Source of the DNA: Bradyrhizobium sp.
GTDB lineage: Bacteria > Pseudomonadota > Alphaproteobacteria > Rhizobiales > Xanthobacteraceae
Assembly: GCA_028290305.1 (NCBI GenBank)
Contig: JAQGKC010000193.1
Location: 1-56,184, forward strand
Direction of reading: 5' to 3'
Length of the DNA stretch: 56,184 bases
Part shown: positions 33,414 to 41,984 of the stretch, one piece after another
How positions within the stretch are numbered: position 1 is the stretch's first letter
How the letters are laid out: every line of letters starts with the position of its first letter
The notes under the pieces: model-generated
The model's database searches: none
Told to the model about the DNA's origin: nothing
What the model saw: the letters and a program-made list of their open reading frames with translations, nothing else
Program-made: the position numbers and the translations under genes

Positions 33414-33616
33414 CGCAATCCATTTACAACATCGTCAAGGCCCCAATGGGCTGGTCAATATTCTGCGACGGCGTGAAGATCGGCGGCGTTTACGGATCAA
33501 AAGAAGCTGCTCTAGAAGCCGCTGCTGTTGCGGCTGCGCTCGCTGTTCGCGACGGCGCAGGAATTCAGATCAATGTCCCGAGCGCGCCCGAGGAAGACGA
33601 GATACCGAGCGAATGA
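33410..33616 (+). CDS. small DUF2188-like protein
   Basis: The predicted protein has 68 residues: SIYNIVKAPMGWSIFCDGVK, then IGGVYGSKEAALEAAAVAAA. A short beta hairpin followed by an alanine-rich helix with 'x-GWxVxxDG…..F.S..EA...A' spacing is the pattern of DUF2188-type proteins. It starts within the previous stop codon and ends within the next start. Confidence 0.6.
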   Translation: MTQSIYNIVKAPMGWSIFCDGVKIGGVYGSKEAALEAAAVAAALAVRDGAGIQINVPSAPEEDEIPSE

Positions 33617-33774
33617 AAAAGCCAGCCGCGAAACCAACCGAACAGAAATGTCCGGCATGCAACGGCAGTGGATTTCCCACGGTGACGCAGCCGGTGCAGC
33701 CCGGCCGCAGAATCTATCCTGCCCCGTGCAAGAAATGCGGTGGTAAGGGCCGGATAAAAGAAGACGCCAACTGA
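33613..33774 (+). CDS. small zinc-finger protein (DnaJ-type CxxCxGxG)
   Basis: The predicted protein has 53 residues. Two half-sites, CPACNGSGF and CKKCGGKGR, match the DnaJ-type zinc-finger repeat and imply one bound zinc. It is the third gene of an ATGA-coupled trio. Such mini zinc ribbons often act as small adaptor proteins. Confidence 0.65.
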   Translation: MKKPAAKPTEQKCPACNGSGFPTVTQPVQPGRRIYPAPCKKCGGKGRIKEDAN

Positions 33775-33854
33775 GGCGCCCTTATTGAAAGATTGCCAAC
33801 TCTAGAGATTCCCGCCTAGATTTAATGGGCTAGAATGCTCGGGAGGAATTTCAA

Positions 33855-34040
33855 ATGAGAACTATTACCATCGCTGCACTTTTCGCCTTCCTTTGCCTGT
33901 CTACTGCCGCTTATTTCGCGCCCGTCTATGCGGCGTCTCCCGGTGCGATGAGCTGAAAATATGGTTACGGGGAAAAGGGCTATAATCAAGCCAAGAAAGA
34001 GAAAATGGCGAAGGGCGCAAAAATGAAGAAGCCTCAATAG
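33855..34040 (+). pseudogene. small secreted lysine-rich protein with in-frame TGA
   Basis: A strong site (gggaggaat) precedes an ATG encoding a signal peptide (MRTITIAALFAFLCLSTAAY). At codon 34 a TGA interrupts, and the same frame then continues with KYGYGEKGYNQAKKEKMAKG to a TAG at 34038. A TGG (Trp) to TGA change is the simplest reading: 61 codons intact, one nonsense. Confidence 0.5.
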
Positions 34041-34480
34041 CGCTGGTAGCCCAAATCATAGAGCAATTCGACATGCTGCCCAACGACAAGGTCGCTGTAT
34101 CGGGGGCCTTCGGTCGGCCACGGTTCAATTGCGATCAGGCGACCTTGCCCATTTCGGGCTGCGGTATTCCTCGGTCGAGTCATCGTCCCGGCGATTCGGT
34201 CCCCCTGCCCGCGCGACCGTTTGGGATATATACAGTTGGGACATTCAAAATTACGGGCGAAGCGGATGAAAGCAAACAGCCTATGTTTAACCTCGCTACG
34301 GTGAATTGCGAAAAACAATCTGATGACGCGGGCAGAGCAAGTCTTGAATGTAAAGTTACAAAGGCTGTTGTGGGTATCAGCAGCTAAGCCGGACACAGAC
34401 AATCCAAATTGTTCGCTCGACCTCGACTCTTCCTCATATTCAATGAAGGAACTTCAAAAAGGCGTCCTCACAGGGATCAT
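34041..34480. other. region without a confident gene
   Basis: Overlapping frames of 104 codons (plus, 34073-34387) and 122 codons (minus, 34034-34402) occupy the same DNA. The minus C-terminal part (RYSDLVVGQHVELLYDLG) reads somewhat protein-like, but neither frame has a good ribosome site. Confidence 0.3.
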
Positions 34481-34514
34481 TGGGTCGAGGGTTCGAGTCC
34501 CTCCGCGCTCACCA
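34481..34514 (+). tRNA. tRNA 3'-end remnant (probable attachment-site scar)
   Basis: A perfect T arm (gaggg-ttcgagt-ccctc, 34487-34503) is followed by a seven-base acceptor strand (cgcgctc), a discriminator A and CCA. No matching D arm, anticodon arm or 5' acceptor strand (gagcgcg) lies upstream, so this is only the 3' portion. Such pieces mark where an element integrated into a tRNA gene. The tRNA identity cannot be told. Confidence 0.65.
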
Positions 34515-34771
34515 TGTAATCCATGTCCGGCTCGGACACATCGGTAGCATCACGTACTTACGCCGGCACGTTAGCGCAGCAACGCTGCGATGGTCTTGTG
34601 GCCGCCAGGCGCCCACAGTTGAACATACATGCTTGAATTTTGAGCTCCGGGAACGCTTAACGGAGTTAAAGTCAGACATCGCGTAAGGTCCGAAAAGTGC
34701 TAGCATGCCGGTGGCCTCGGCCCGAGCACGGGGAAAAAGCAGGGCTAATTCTCTTGGCTGAATACCTATCC

Positions 34772-37528
34772 ATGATCGAAACCGAATCGCCGGCGTCATC
34801 GGCGGGCAGCCGGGAAAGCACGATTCTCACAACCGATATCGTGGGCAGCACCGCCCTGCTCCGCCGCTATCCCAACGACATGATGGGCGCCATGGATCTG
34901 CACGACCAGATCCTCCACGCGGCCATCCGCCGCCGTTCCGGCAATCCGTTCCGACACACCGGGGACGGTGTGTTGGCGATCTTCGAGCGGCCGCTGGATG
35001 CGGTGCTGGCGGCGATCGACGCGCAGCGCGAGATGCGCGGCGCCGCCTGGGGTCCCACCGGACGGCTTCAAATACGGTTCGGCATCCACACCGGCCTGAC
35101 ACGTGCACGTGGGGGGAACGACTTCTTCGGCCCTTCTCTGCCGACGGCCACGCGGCTGCAGGGCGCCGCCAACGCCGATCAAATCCTGCTTTCGGGCGTC
35201 ACGACGGAGCGGCTGGCGATCGACTGTCTTCAGACGCCGTTCGAACTGTCTGATCTGGGCGAACATCACTTCAAGGGCATCGAACCGATCCGCGTCTACC
35301 AGGCCTGCACTTCGGACCTGCCGAGCGCCTTCCCTCCGATCGGCGGCAAGCGGGAGACCGCCAGCGGCAATCTGCCCGCAAATCTGAGTTCGTTCCTCGG
35401 CCGCGAGCGGGAACTGGACGATCTTGTCCAATTGGCCCGCGAGTCGAGATTGCTGACGCTCATCGGTCCCGGCGGAATCGGCAAGACGCGGCTGTCCATC
35501 GAGTTCGCCCGGTCGCTGGAATCCTCCTTCCCCGACGGCGCATGGCTTGTCGATCTGTCGGCGCTCGAGCGGGACAGCGAAGTCTGGCCCGCCATAGCGG
35601 AAGCGCTGTTGATTCCGCCACTCCCCGGCGTGGAGTGGCGAGTCCAGGTCCTCGAGCGCCTGTACGACGCCCGCGCGATCCTGCTGATGGACAATTGCGA
35701 GCACGTGCTCGACCCGATCGCCGACGCGGTCACCGAACTGGGTTCGACCTGCGGCAAGCTGTTTCTGATCAACACCAGCCGGCGCACACTTGGAGTGGAG
35801 GGCGAGGCGCTCTACGAGGTCTCCTCCTTCGAATCGTCCGCGGCCGTTCGCCTGTTCGTCGAACGGGGGCGATTGGCCGATCGACGGTTTCAGCCGACCC
35901 CGGGTGATCTCGCCCTGATCCAGCGGATTTGCGCCAATCTCGATTACATTCCGCTCGCCATCGAAATGGCGGCCGGTCATCTGCGCCGGCTTAGCCTGGA
36001 GAGCATTGAAGACGGGGTGGCAAAACCCCTTGATCTTCCCTCGAGCAACTTCCGGCGCCGGGCCGGCCGCCAGCAAACGCTTCGGCAGACCCTCGAGTGG
36101 TCGTACGACCTTCTCGACCCGATCAGCCGCCAGGTTCTGCAGCGGCTATCGGTATTCTCCGGCCCTTTCCACGAAGAACAGGCCCTGGCTGTCTGTGCGG
36201 GGGACATGCCCGACGAATCCGACGTACTCGGCGGAATCGACGAACTGGTCGAATCCTCCCTGCTGGCGCGGGATATGGGCGGCCATCGGCTGTTGAGAAT
36301 ACTCCAAACCGTCCAGGCCTTCGGACGGGAAAAGCTCGATGAGGCCGGGTTGCTGCAGACCGTGGAAGCCCGGCATGGCGAGGTCTACGCGGCCCGATGC
36401 CGGGAGCTGGGCCAACGAATCGCGAGCGTGAACGAAGCTAAGGCCGCCAATGCGATTTACGATGAGCTGTCTAATCTCCGTGCAGCCTTCGAGCGGGCCG
36501 TAACGCGCGATCTGAAACTGGCGGCGGACCTGGCGGCCCCTCTGTTCCTGTTCAACTATTCACACCGAGGCGCGGAAACCGGTAATTGGTACGAGCGGAT
36601 CATGGCCAGGCCGGGCGCCGATGAGCTCGAACAGGCGCCCCTCCTCCTTGCCGGGGCCGCCGGCCACGCCTTTCACGACGAGGGGGATCAGAATAAGGCC
36701 ACCGCTTTCATCGAGCGGGGTTTCCAGATCGAAGCCACCGGGTCCCGATCCAGCCAAGGCTGGCTGTCCGGTGTCGCCGGTCAGATGGCGCAGTGGTCCG
36801 GGGACACGATAAAGTGCATCGAGCACCACGCGACAGCGGTCAGGCAGGCACGAAGCGTGGGCAACACCCCCTGTGAGATCACGTCCCTGTGCATGGCGGC
36901 CTTCGTAAAGGCGCGGACGCGAGATCTCGATGGCGCCGGCGAACTGGTCAGGGAAGTCACCCAGTTTGGGCAGACGGCCCTGCAGCCGACCCTGATGGGG
37001 TACATTCACTATGCCCGAGGCGGCTTAGTGATCTTGAGGGATCGCAATCGAGCGATCGACGAGTTCCAGACGTCCGTGGAATGGGCGAACATGGCGGGTA
37101 ATCATCTGGGGGCTCAACGGGTCAAACAGTTGATTGCCGATCTGCAAGCCGCGCAGGCCGAGCCGACCGAAGCCCTGGCAATTTATGTTCGCACGCTGAT
37201 TGATCTTCCGAACCACGGGGCAGCCTTCTACACGTTGTTGACGATCCGGTCGCTGCTCTTGCCACTGGCTCAGCTCAATGCGGATGAAGACCTTGCCGTA
37301 TTGGCAGGCGCCCTCAAGGTATCACCGTTAAAACTCGACAGAACGGCCCGAAACGCCGTCAATGAAGCCAGAGACAGATTGGGTGACAGTGCATTCGAGT
37401 TGGCGGCGGCACGCGGATCTCTGTTTGACGTGGCGGAGGCCCGAACGTACATCATCAATGTCTGGGAAAGCATGGGGCGCCGGTCGAGCGAAGCCGAATC
37501 TGGCATACATCCTCTGAGGAAGTGCTAG
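34772..37528 (+). CDS. class III cyclase domain / STAND (NB-ARC-like) ATPase / TPR regulator
   Basis: The predicted protein has 918 residues from ATG 34772 (a GTG at 34697 would add 25). Residues about 15-190 form a class III nucleotide cyclase domain: ILTTDIVGSTALLRRYPND with the metal Asp, and FRHTGDGVLAIFERP. A LuxR/AfsR-type STAND module follows: Walker A LIGPGGIGKTR near 230-240, Walker B AILLMDNCEHVLD near 306-318, and LDYIPLAIEMAAGHLRRL. The C-terminal 450 residues are helical repeats, TPR-like. No DNA-binding domain is seen, so output is either cNMP or protein-protein contact. The downstream peroxidase genes follow within 22 bases, suggesting one transcript. Confidence 0.85.
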   Translation: MIETESPASSAGSRESTILTTDIVGSTALLRRYPNDMMGAMDLHDQILHAAIRRRSGNPFRHTGDGVLAIFERPLDAVLAAIDAQREMRGAAWGPTGRLQIRFGIHTGLTRARGGNDFFGPSLPTATRLQGAANADQILLSGVTTERLAIDCLQTPFELSDLGEHHFKGIEPIRVYQACTSDLPSAFPPIGGKRETASGNLPANLSSFLGRERELDDLVQLARESRLLTLIGPGGIGKTRLSIEFARSLESSFPDGAWLVDLSALERDSEVWPAIAEALLIPPLPGVEWRVQVLERLYDARAILLMDNCEHVLDPIADAVTELGSTCGKLFLINTSRRTLGVEGEALYEVSSFESSAAVRLFVERGRLADRRFQPTPGDLALIQRICANLDYIPLAIEMAAGHLRRLSLESIEDGVAKPLDLPSSNFRRRAGRQQTLRQTLEWSYDLLDPISRQVLQRLSVFSGPFHEEQALAVCAGDMPDESDVLGGIDELVESSLLARDMGGHRLLRILQTVQAFGREKLDEAGLLQTVEARHGEVYAARCRELGQRIASVNEAKAANAIYDELSNLRAAFERAVTRDLKLAADLAAPLFLFNYSHRGAETGNWYERIMARPGADELEQAPLLLAGAAGHAFHDEGDQNKATAFIERGFQIEATGSRSSQGWLSGVAGQMAQWSGDTIKCIEHHATAVRQARSVGNTPCEITSLCMAAFVKARTRDLDGAGELVREVTQFGQTALQPTLMGYIHYARGGLVILRDRNRAIDEFQTSVEWANMAGNHLGAQRVKQLIADLQAAQAEPTEALAIYVRTLIDLPNHGAAFYTLLTIRSLLLPLAQLNADEDLAVLAGALKVSPLKLDRTARNAVNEARDRLGDSAFELAAARGSLFDVAEARTYIINVWESMGRRSSEAESGIHPLRKC

Positions 37529-37550
37529 TCTGTTTGCAACGGAGGGGGGC

Positions 37551-38600
37551 ATGGACGGGGGCATGGACGATTCAACCGTGGCCAAGCGGCTTGTCGACGC
37601 CGTCATTTCCGATTTTCCCGATCATGCCCCAGGGACAAGGCCGGTCCATACGGTCGGCGTCGGCGTGGACGGCTATTTCGTCGCGTCAGATGTAGCGCGC
37701 ATCTACTGCATTGCGGAGCACTTCCAAGGCCAGCGTGTTTCCGCGTCGGTCAGATTCTCCAACGGCTCGGGCAGTCCGGTTCAGCATGATGGATGGTCCG
37801 ATGTCCGGGGAATGGCGACACGATTTCATCTGCAGGACGGCGCCGCGACCGACCTGATCGCCATGACGCTGGGCGAATTTTTTGCACCCACTGTCGATGA
37901 CTTTCTGGCTTTCACCAAGGCCGCACAGCCGAAACCGCTTCGCAGGGAATCCCCGTGGCGGAAAATTCTCGACATGCTGCAGCTCAAGCCCCCAATGCCC
38001 GACCCGATGCCGGGACAAAAAAACGACAGCGGGGCTGTGGGGATGCTGGACTACGCCAATCGGCACGCCTTCGCCCGGCTGGCGGTGTTCCAGGCCGGGA
38101 TGATCGGCGCCCCGGAGAGTTATGCCCGCGCCACCTACCACGCCGTCCACACCTTCGTGGTGACCGCTCCGGACGGGGTCCGCCGCCCTGTTCGTTTTTC
38201 CTGGCAACCGGTCGCAGGCGTTCGCACCACCGATCCTGCCACGCCGCCGGTCGATAATTATCTGCGCCAGGAACTGGAAGACCGGCTGTCGCTGTGGCCG
38301 GCCCGGTTCATGCTGATGATGACGATCGGCGAAGCGGGCGACGCGGTCGACGATCCCACCCGGCCTTGGCCCGACAAGCGCATCCGGGTTGCCGTGGGCA
38401 CGCTCACGCTTACGAATGTTGCCGAGGATCAGGCCGCGGCTTGCGAACACATCAGTTTCAATCCGTGCCGCCTCTTGCCCGGCATTGAGGCCTCCGGGGA
38501 TCCGGTCCTGCATGCCCGCCGCGACGCCTACGAGGTCTCGCGTCAAATGCGCGGCGGCATTCAATGCCCCTTCAACAGAGGTAGCACTGATGCCAAGTGA
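37551..38600 (+). CDS. catalase-family heme protein (SrpA-like)
   Basis: The predicted protein has 349 residues behind an excellent ggagg site. The short catalase fold is visible: RPVHTVGVGVDGYF carrying the distal His, SVRFSNGSGSPVQHDGWSDV-RGMATRF, and near the end ISFNPCRLLPGIEASGDPVL with HARRDAYEVSR, where RxxxY gives the proximal heme tyrosine. The distal Asn region differs (LIAMTLGEFFAP). Monofunctional catalases are about 480 residues or longer; this length fits the 'catalase-related peroxidase' subgroup, which includes peroxygenases on organic substrates. It overlaps the next gene by 11 bases. Confidence 0.85.
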   Translation: MDGGMDDSTVAKRLVDAVISDFPDHAPGTRPVHTVGVGVDGYFVASDVARIYCIAEHFQGQRVSASVRFSNGSGSPVQHDGWSDVRGMATRFHLQDGAATDLIAMTLGEFFAPTVDDFLAFTKAAQPKPLRRESPWRKILDMLQLKPPMPDPMPGQKNDSGAVGMLDYANRHAFARLAVFQAGMIGAPESYARATYHAVHTFVVTAPDGVRRPVRFSWQPVAGVRTTDPATPPVDNYLRQELEDRLSLWPARFMLMMTIGEAGDAVDDPTRPWPDKRIRVAVGTLTLTNVAEDQAAACEHISFNPCRLLPGIEASGDPVLHARRDAYEVSRQMRGGIQCPFNRGSTDAK

Positions 38601-39303
38601 GAAAGGTTGGCTCGATCGATTGGTCGATGGGCTGCCCGACAATCCCGTGTTCCAGTTCGTGGCGTCGCATATCCTGGTGCCCTATTGGGCGTGGCGCACG
38701 CCGGTGAAGCCTCAGCCCGGCGGCCCTCCTTTCTCGATCCAGCCGGGCGACAACGTCCAGCGCATGATGAACCTGGTGATGCCGCTCAAGGACAAATCGC
38801 CGATCGGCCGCGCGAAAGCGGCGCTGGCGATTGCACAAAACAAGGATGAGATCTACGCCGGCCTGAACAATGTCGGCACGGTGCATTTTGCGCGCTTCGT
38901 GATCGTCGACGACAATATTTGCATGTTCTCCGTCTACGACGGGGATTTCACCAACTACATCCGTGATTTCATCGCCACCATCGGCAGCGTTTTCGACGCC
39001 GTGGTAAAACTTGTCGAAGGGGGCGATGCCGTGATTCCTTCTGAGCATAAGGTCGAGGCCTTCATCGATTGGGTGCATGCCCACGATATGTATCAGGTGC
39101 CGGACATGGCGACGGATCTTCTGAGAGACCAGGAAGCCGTGAACGGCGAGCCCGCCTCCGGTGCCGACGACCTGCGCCTGCTCCCACGCAGTCTGATCCT
39201 CCAGCTCCATGCCAACGCCAACGTATCGCTCGGCAGCGGCTACCGCGCCTATCCCGGATATTCCGCGGCACAGGTTCGCCAGCAACTGGGAATCGGCTGG
39301 TGA
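38590..39303 (+). CDS. uncharacterised protein between two heme peroxidases
   Basis: The predicted protein has 237 residues from ATG 38590, inside the catalase-like gene's end. A proline-rich N-terminus (VPYWAWRTPVKPQPGGPPFS) precedes a ferredoxin-like alpha/beta part with VHFARFVIVDDNICMFSVYD and DFTNYIRDFIATIGSVFD. The pattern 'VHFARF…SVYDGDF' recalls the non-heme half of dimeric alpha-beta barrel (DyP-like) folds, but no heme ligand is evident. The stop overlaps the DyP gene (GTGA). It probably forms a complex with the peroxidase. Confidence 0.7.
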   Translation: MPSEKGWLDRLVDGLPDNPVFQFVASHILVPYWAWRTPVKPQPGGPPFSIQPGDNVQRMMNLVMPLKDKSPIGRAKAALAIAQNKDEIYAGLNNVGTVHFARFVIVDDNICMFSVYDGDFTNYIRDFIATIGSVFDAVVKLVEGGDAVIPSEHKVEAFIDWVHAHDMYQVPDMATDLLRDQEAVNGEPASGADDLRLLPRSLILQLHANANVSLGSGYRAYPGYSAAQVRQQLGIGW

Positions 39304-40721
39304 GCGCCGTGTTCGATGCCGCCGATGTCCAGGGCAACATCGTCCGCGGCTACCGCAAGCCCCGCGTGCGGCACCTCGTTCTCGAGGTTGCCGATCGCAT
39401 CGCGGCCCGCCGCTGGCTCGCCGACATCACATCTGGCAACAGCGACACCATTCCGCAGATCACGACAGAGGCACCCTGGACCGCCAAGCCCGACATCTGT
39501 TTCAACATCGGCCTGACTTACGACGGATTGCGCGCCCTCGGCACGCCAGACACCTCCCTCGCCACGTTCCCGACCGAGTTCGTCGAAGGCATGAACGCCC
39601 GGGCCCTGAAGCTCGGGGATGCCGGGCCCAGCGCGCCGGAAAACTGGCAGGCTCCGTTCAATAACCCCAAGCGGGTGCATCTCATCGCGACGATCTACGC
39701 CGACGAGGCTGCCCGGCTCGACAACGCGCAGAAACGCATCCTCGCCAGCCGAGAGGCGCTGAGACTGCTCGGTACGCGCGACGGCGCGGGTTTTAATGGC
39801 GACTACGTGCACTTCGGGTACCGCGACAACCTCACGCAACCGAGATTCGCGGAGGTTCACGACCCCGACGAATATGCGGACGGACAACCGATGGCGCCGC
39901 TCGGCACCGTGCTGTTGGGCTATCCGACCAATTTCGAAGGTTTGCTGTGGCGAGTTCCTCAACCCGAGCCACTGGGACGCAATGGCAGCTTCAACGCCTT
40001 TCGGGTGCTCGCCCAGGACGTGGTTGGCTTCGAAGCATATCTCGACACGGCCGCGACGGAGTTGCTCGGGCATCCCGATGTGGATGAATTGCTGCCTCCC
40101 GGCGCCGAAGCGAAGATAGGAGATGGACTGTCGCGACGTGCCGCCTTGCGTGAGGTTGTCGCTGCCAATATGTGCGGCCGATGGCGCAATGGCGTGCCGT
40201 TGGCGCTGTCACCCGACACGCCCCTCCCGTCGCCCGCGGTGGACTTTACCGATTTCGATTACGCCGGCGACTCGCGCTGCCCCTACGGCGCCCATATCCG
40301 TCGGGCCAACCCGCGCGGCGGCAAGATCGTGCAACGGGTCGCGAATAACAGTCGACGTCTGATCCGACGTGGCATGCCCTATGGACCGGCCTATGATCCG
40401 GCGAAACCCGACGACCCTACGACACCCGAACCGGAACGGGGGCTGCTCGGCAACTTCATCGGCGCCAATCTCGGCGCCCAGTTCGAGGCCATGTCCTGCG
40501 ACTGGCTGAACCTCGGCCTGCAGGATCCGCGGGTCACGGGCTCCAATGATCCGCTGCTAGGCGCCAACGATCCTGAGACCAGTTGGTTCGACTTGCCGCT
40601 CAAATCCGGCGCAACGATAAAGTTGCGGGGGCTGCCGCGGTTCGTCCGGACGCGAGGCGGCGCCTACACGTTCCTGCCGAGCCTTTCGGCGATCCGTTTC
40701 CTGGGAGCGCTGATCAACTGA
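39300..40721 (+). CDS. DyP-type heme peroxidase
   Basis: I start at GTG 39300, overlapping the previous stop; longer frames upstream lie inside the neighbour. The 473-residue product opens DVQGNIVRGYRKPRVRHLVL, characteristic of DyP peroxidases. The catalytic-aspartate loop is present as FGYRDNLTQPRF (GxxDG form changed to GYRDN). The proximal heme histidine sits in SRCPYGAHIRRANPR. The end RFVRTRGGAYTFLPSLSAIR is also typical. No Tat or Sec signal is seen, so it is cytoplasmic or encapsulated. Together with the catalase-like protein it suggests peroxide-driven oxidation of an unknown substrate under control of the cyclase-STAND regulator. Confidence 0.88.
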   Translation: MSAVFDAADVQGNIVRGYRKPRVRHLVLEVADRIAARRWLADITSGNSDTIPQITTEAPWTAKPDICFNIGLTYDGLRALGTPDTSLATFPTEFVEGMNARALKLGDAGPSAPENWQAPFNNPKRVHLIATIYADEAARLDNAQKRILASREALRLLGTRDGAGFNGDYVHFGYRDNLTQPRFAEVHDPDEYADGQPMAPLGTVLLGYPTNFEGLLWRVPQPEPLGRNGSFNAFRVLAQDVVGFEAYLDTAATELLGHPDVDELLPPGAEAKIGDGLSRRAALREVVAANMCGRWRNGVPLALSPDTPLPSPAVDFTDFDYAGDSRCPYGAHIRRANPRGGKIVQRVANNSRRLIRRGMPYGPAYDPAKPDDPTTPEPERGLLGNFIGANLGAQFEAMSCDWLNLGLQDPRVTGSNDPLLGANDPETSWFDLPLKSGATIKLRGLPRFVRTRGGAYTFLPSLSAIRFLGALIN

Positions 40722-40867
40722 CGCCGCGCTCCGGACCACTTGCAACGGGTCTTGAACGTGCGCATTGCAGCCGCATTGGTTTCACTGAATGGCCACATGC
40801 AAATCAGACGCTAACCAAATTTCGCGGATAGGAGTCTTCCAGTTTTGCAAACTGGAAAGGAACGACT

Positions 40868-41224
40868 ATGCGCATCTCTACGGCATCCGTCATCATTGCG
40901 GCCCTCTCCTTCGGAACGCCGGCTTTCGTGCAGGCACAAGGAGCACCCTCGCAATCCGAGGCACAGAAACCGCCTGCTCAGTCCAGCACGGTCATACGGA
41001 GTATACAGGTCGTCGACATCAAGGAACTGCAGCCCGCGGTGCGCTCGACGGTCGATGCCATCGTCGCGCACACAAGCGAGGAAGATATGCAGTCACTTCG
41101 GAAGTCTATTGATGCGACACCGGAGGCAACATCTGCACTCAAGGCCAAGGGCCTGAGTTCGGCACAAGTCGTTGCCATCAACCTCGCCGATGGTGTCCTG
41201 ACGATGTTCGCCAAGACAGCCTGA
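40868..41224 (+). CDS. small secreted helical protein (intact paralogue)
   Basis: The predicted protein has 118 residues with a clear signal peptide cut after VQAQG. The mature part is IRSIQVVDIKELQPAVRSTV, then AHTSEEDMQSLRKSIDATPE and LKAKGLSSAQVVAINLADGV. The ribosome site is gaaagga. It is the intact counterpart of the frameshifted minus-strand gene at 32119-32474, and homology begins about 110 bases before the start. A periplasmic role is likely. Function is unknown. Confidence 0.75.
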   Translation: MRISTASVIIAALSFGTPAFVQAQGAPSQSEAQKPPAQSSTVIRSIQVVDIKELQPAVRSTVDAIVAHTSEEDMQSLRKSIDATPEATSALKAKGLSSAQVVAINLADGVLTMFAKTA

Positions 41225-41336
41225 AACCTCAAGCCAGCTTGAAACCAGGATTGCCGATACTCGAGTGGCTACCCCTTCCGACTCATGAGAGTTAAAGCCC
41301 GCCGGCCTGAACTGCAGCTGGCGGGAATATCTCGTT

Positions 41337-41382
41337 AGAGCTTTTCCGTTCCGATTGAATCGGAACGGAGGCTCTAGTTTTT
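41337..41382. repeat. bradyrhizobial palindromic repeat, terminator-like
   Basis: Nested arms agagc/gctct and ccgttccgatt/aatcggaacgg are followed by a T-run. The adjoining gacgcgttttcc…gaaccggtacccacttcgc sequence is a familiar mosaic element of Bradyrhizobium intergenic DNA. It could terminate the preceding transcript. Confidence 0.6.
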
Positions 41383-41528
41383 ATTTTGACGCGTTTTCCA
41401 GCGAACCGGTACCCACTTCGCTGGAAAAGCTCTGGTCAACGCGACTTACCCTCGCCCCGCGGCGTAGGATTACCCCGCGGGCGAGTTTTCCCGGAACAAT
41501 CAGCTCCGAATCGACTTATCGGGAACCC

Positions 41529-41984
41529 ATGGGCGATACATCAAGAGAGAGAAGCAGCGAGAGATCGCGATCGGGCGGAATGATCGTTCTCGTGGTGCTG
41601 CTTCTGTCTGTTGTCGGAATCGGTGCGGTGGTGTTTTGGGCAAACTATGACCAGTTAAGTGCATCATTACGCGCGGCCACCGCTCAGCCCGCTGCCCAAC
41701 CTCAGGCTCCGTCTCCCCCACGGGTGGAAGCTCCGGACGATACGATGCAGTCGCTGAACGCACTTCAGCAATCGGTACAGGGCCTCCAGGCGGCACAGCA
41801 AAACATGGCGGATCAGCTTGAACTCGTTCGGAGGCAGCTAGCGTCTGAACAGGGAGAACGAAAAATGCTCTCCGAGCAGGTTGGAGCGCTCTCCGGCCGC
41901 GTTGACGGTCTGTCTACGTCGGCCACCCCGGTCACGACAGGGACCGCACCGCAATCCCCCAAAAAGAAGCCTGCATCGCGGTAA
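41529..41984 (+). CDS. membrane-anchored coiled-coil protein
   Basis: I place the start at ATG 41529; the upstream open frame is repeat sequence. The 151-residue product has a charged N-terminus, one membrane helix (MIVLVVLLLSVVGIGAVVFW), a Pro/Ala linker, and a coiled coil LNALQQSVQGLQAAQQNMAD continuing to about residue 130. A basic tail ends it. It is probably a periplasm-facing scaffold. Similar proteins are frequent in bradyrhizobia. Confidence 0.65.
   Translation: MGDTSRERSSERSRSGGMIVLVVLLLSVVGIGAVVFWANYDQLSASLRAATAQPAAQPQAPSPPRVEAPDDTMQSLNALQQSVQGLQAAQQNMADQLELVRRQLASEQGERKMLSEQVGALSGRVDGLSTSATPVTTGTAPQSPKKKPASR

Noticed and set aside
37686..38642. Minus-strand frame of 318 codons opposite the catalase gene
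   Set aside because: High-GC antisense shadow. The plus strand has clear catalase motifs and a ribosome site.
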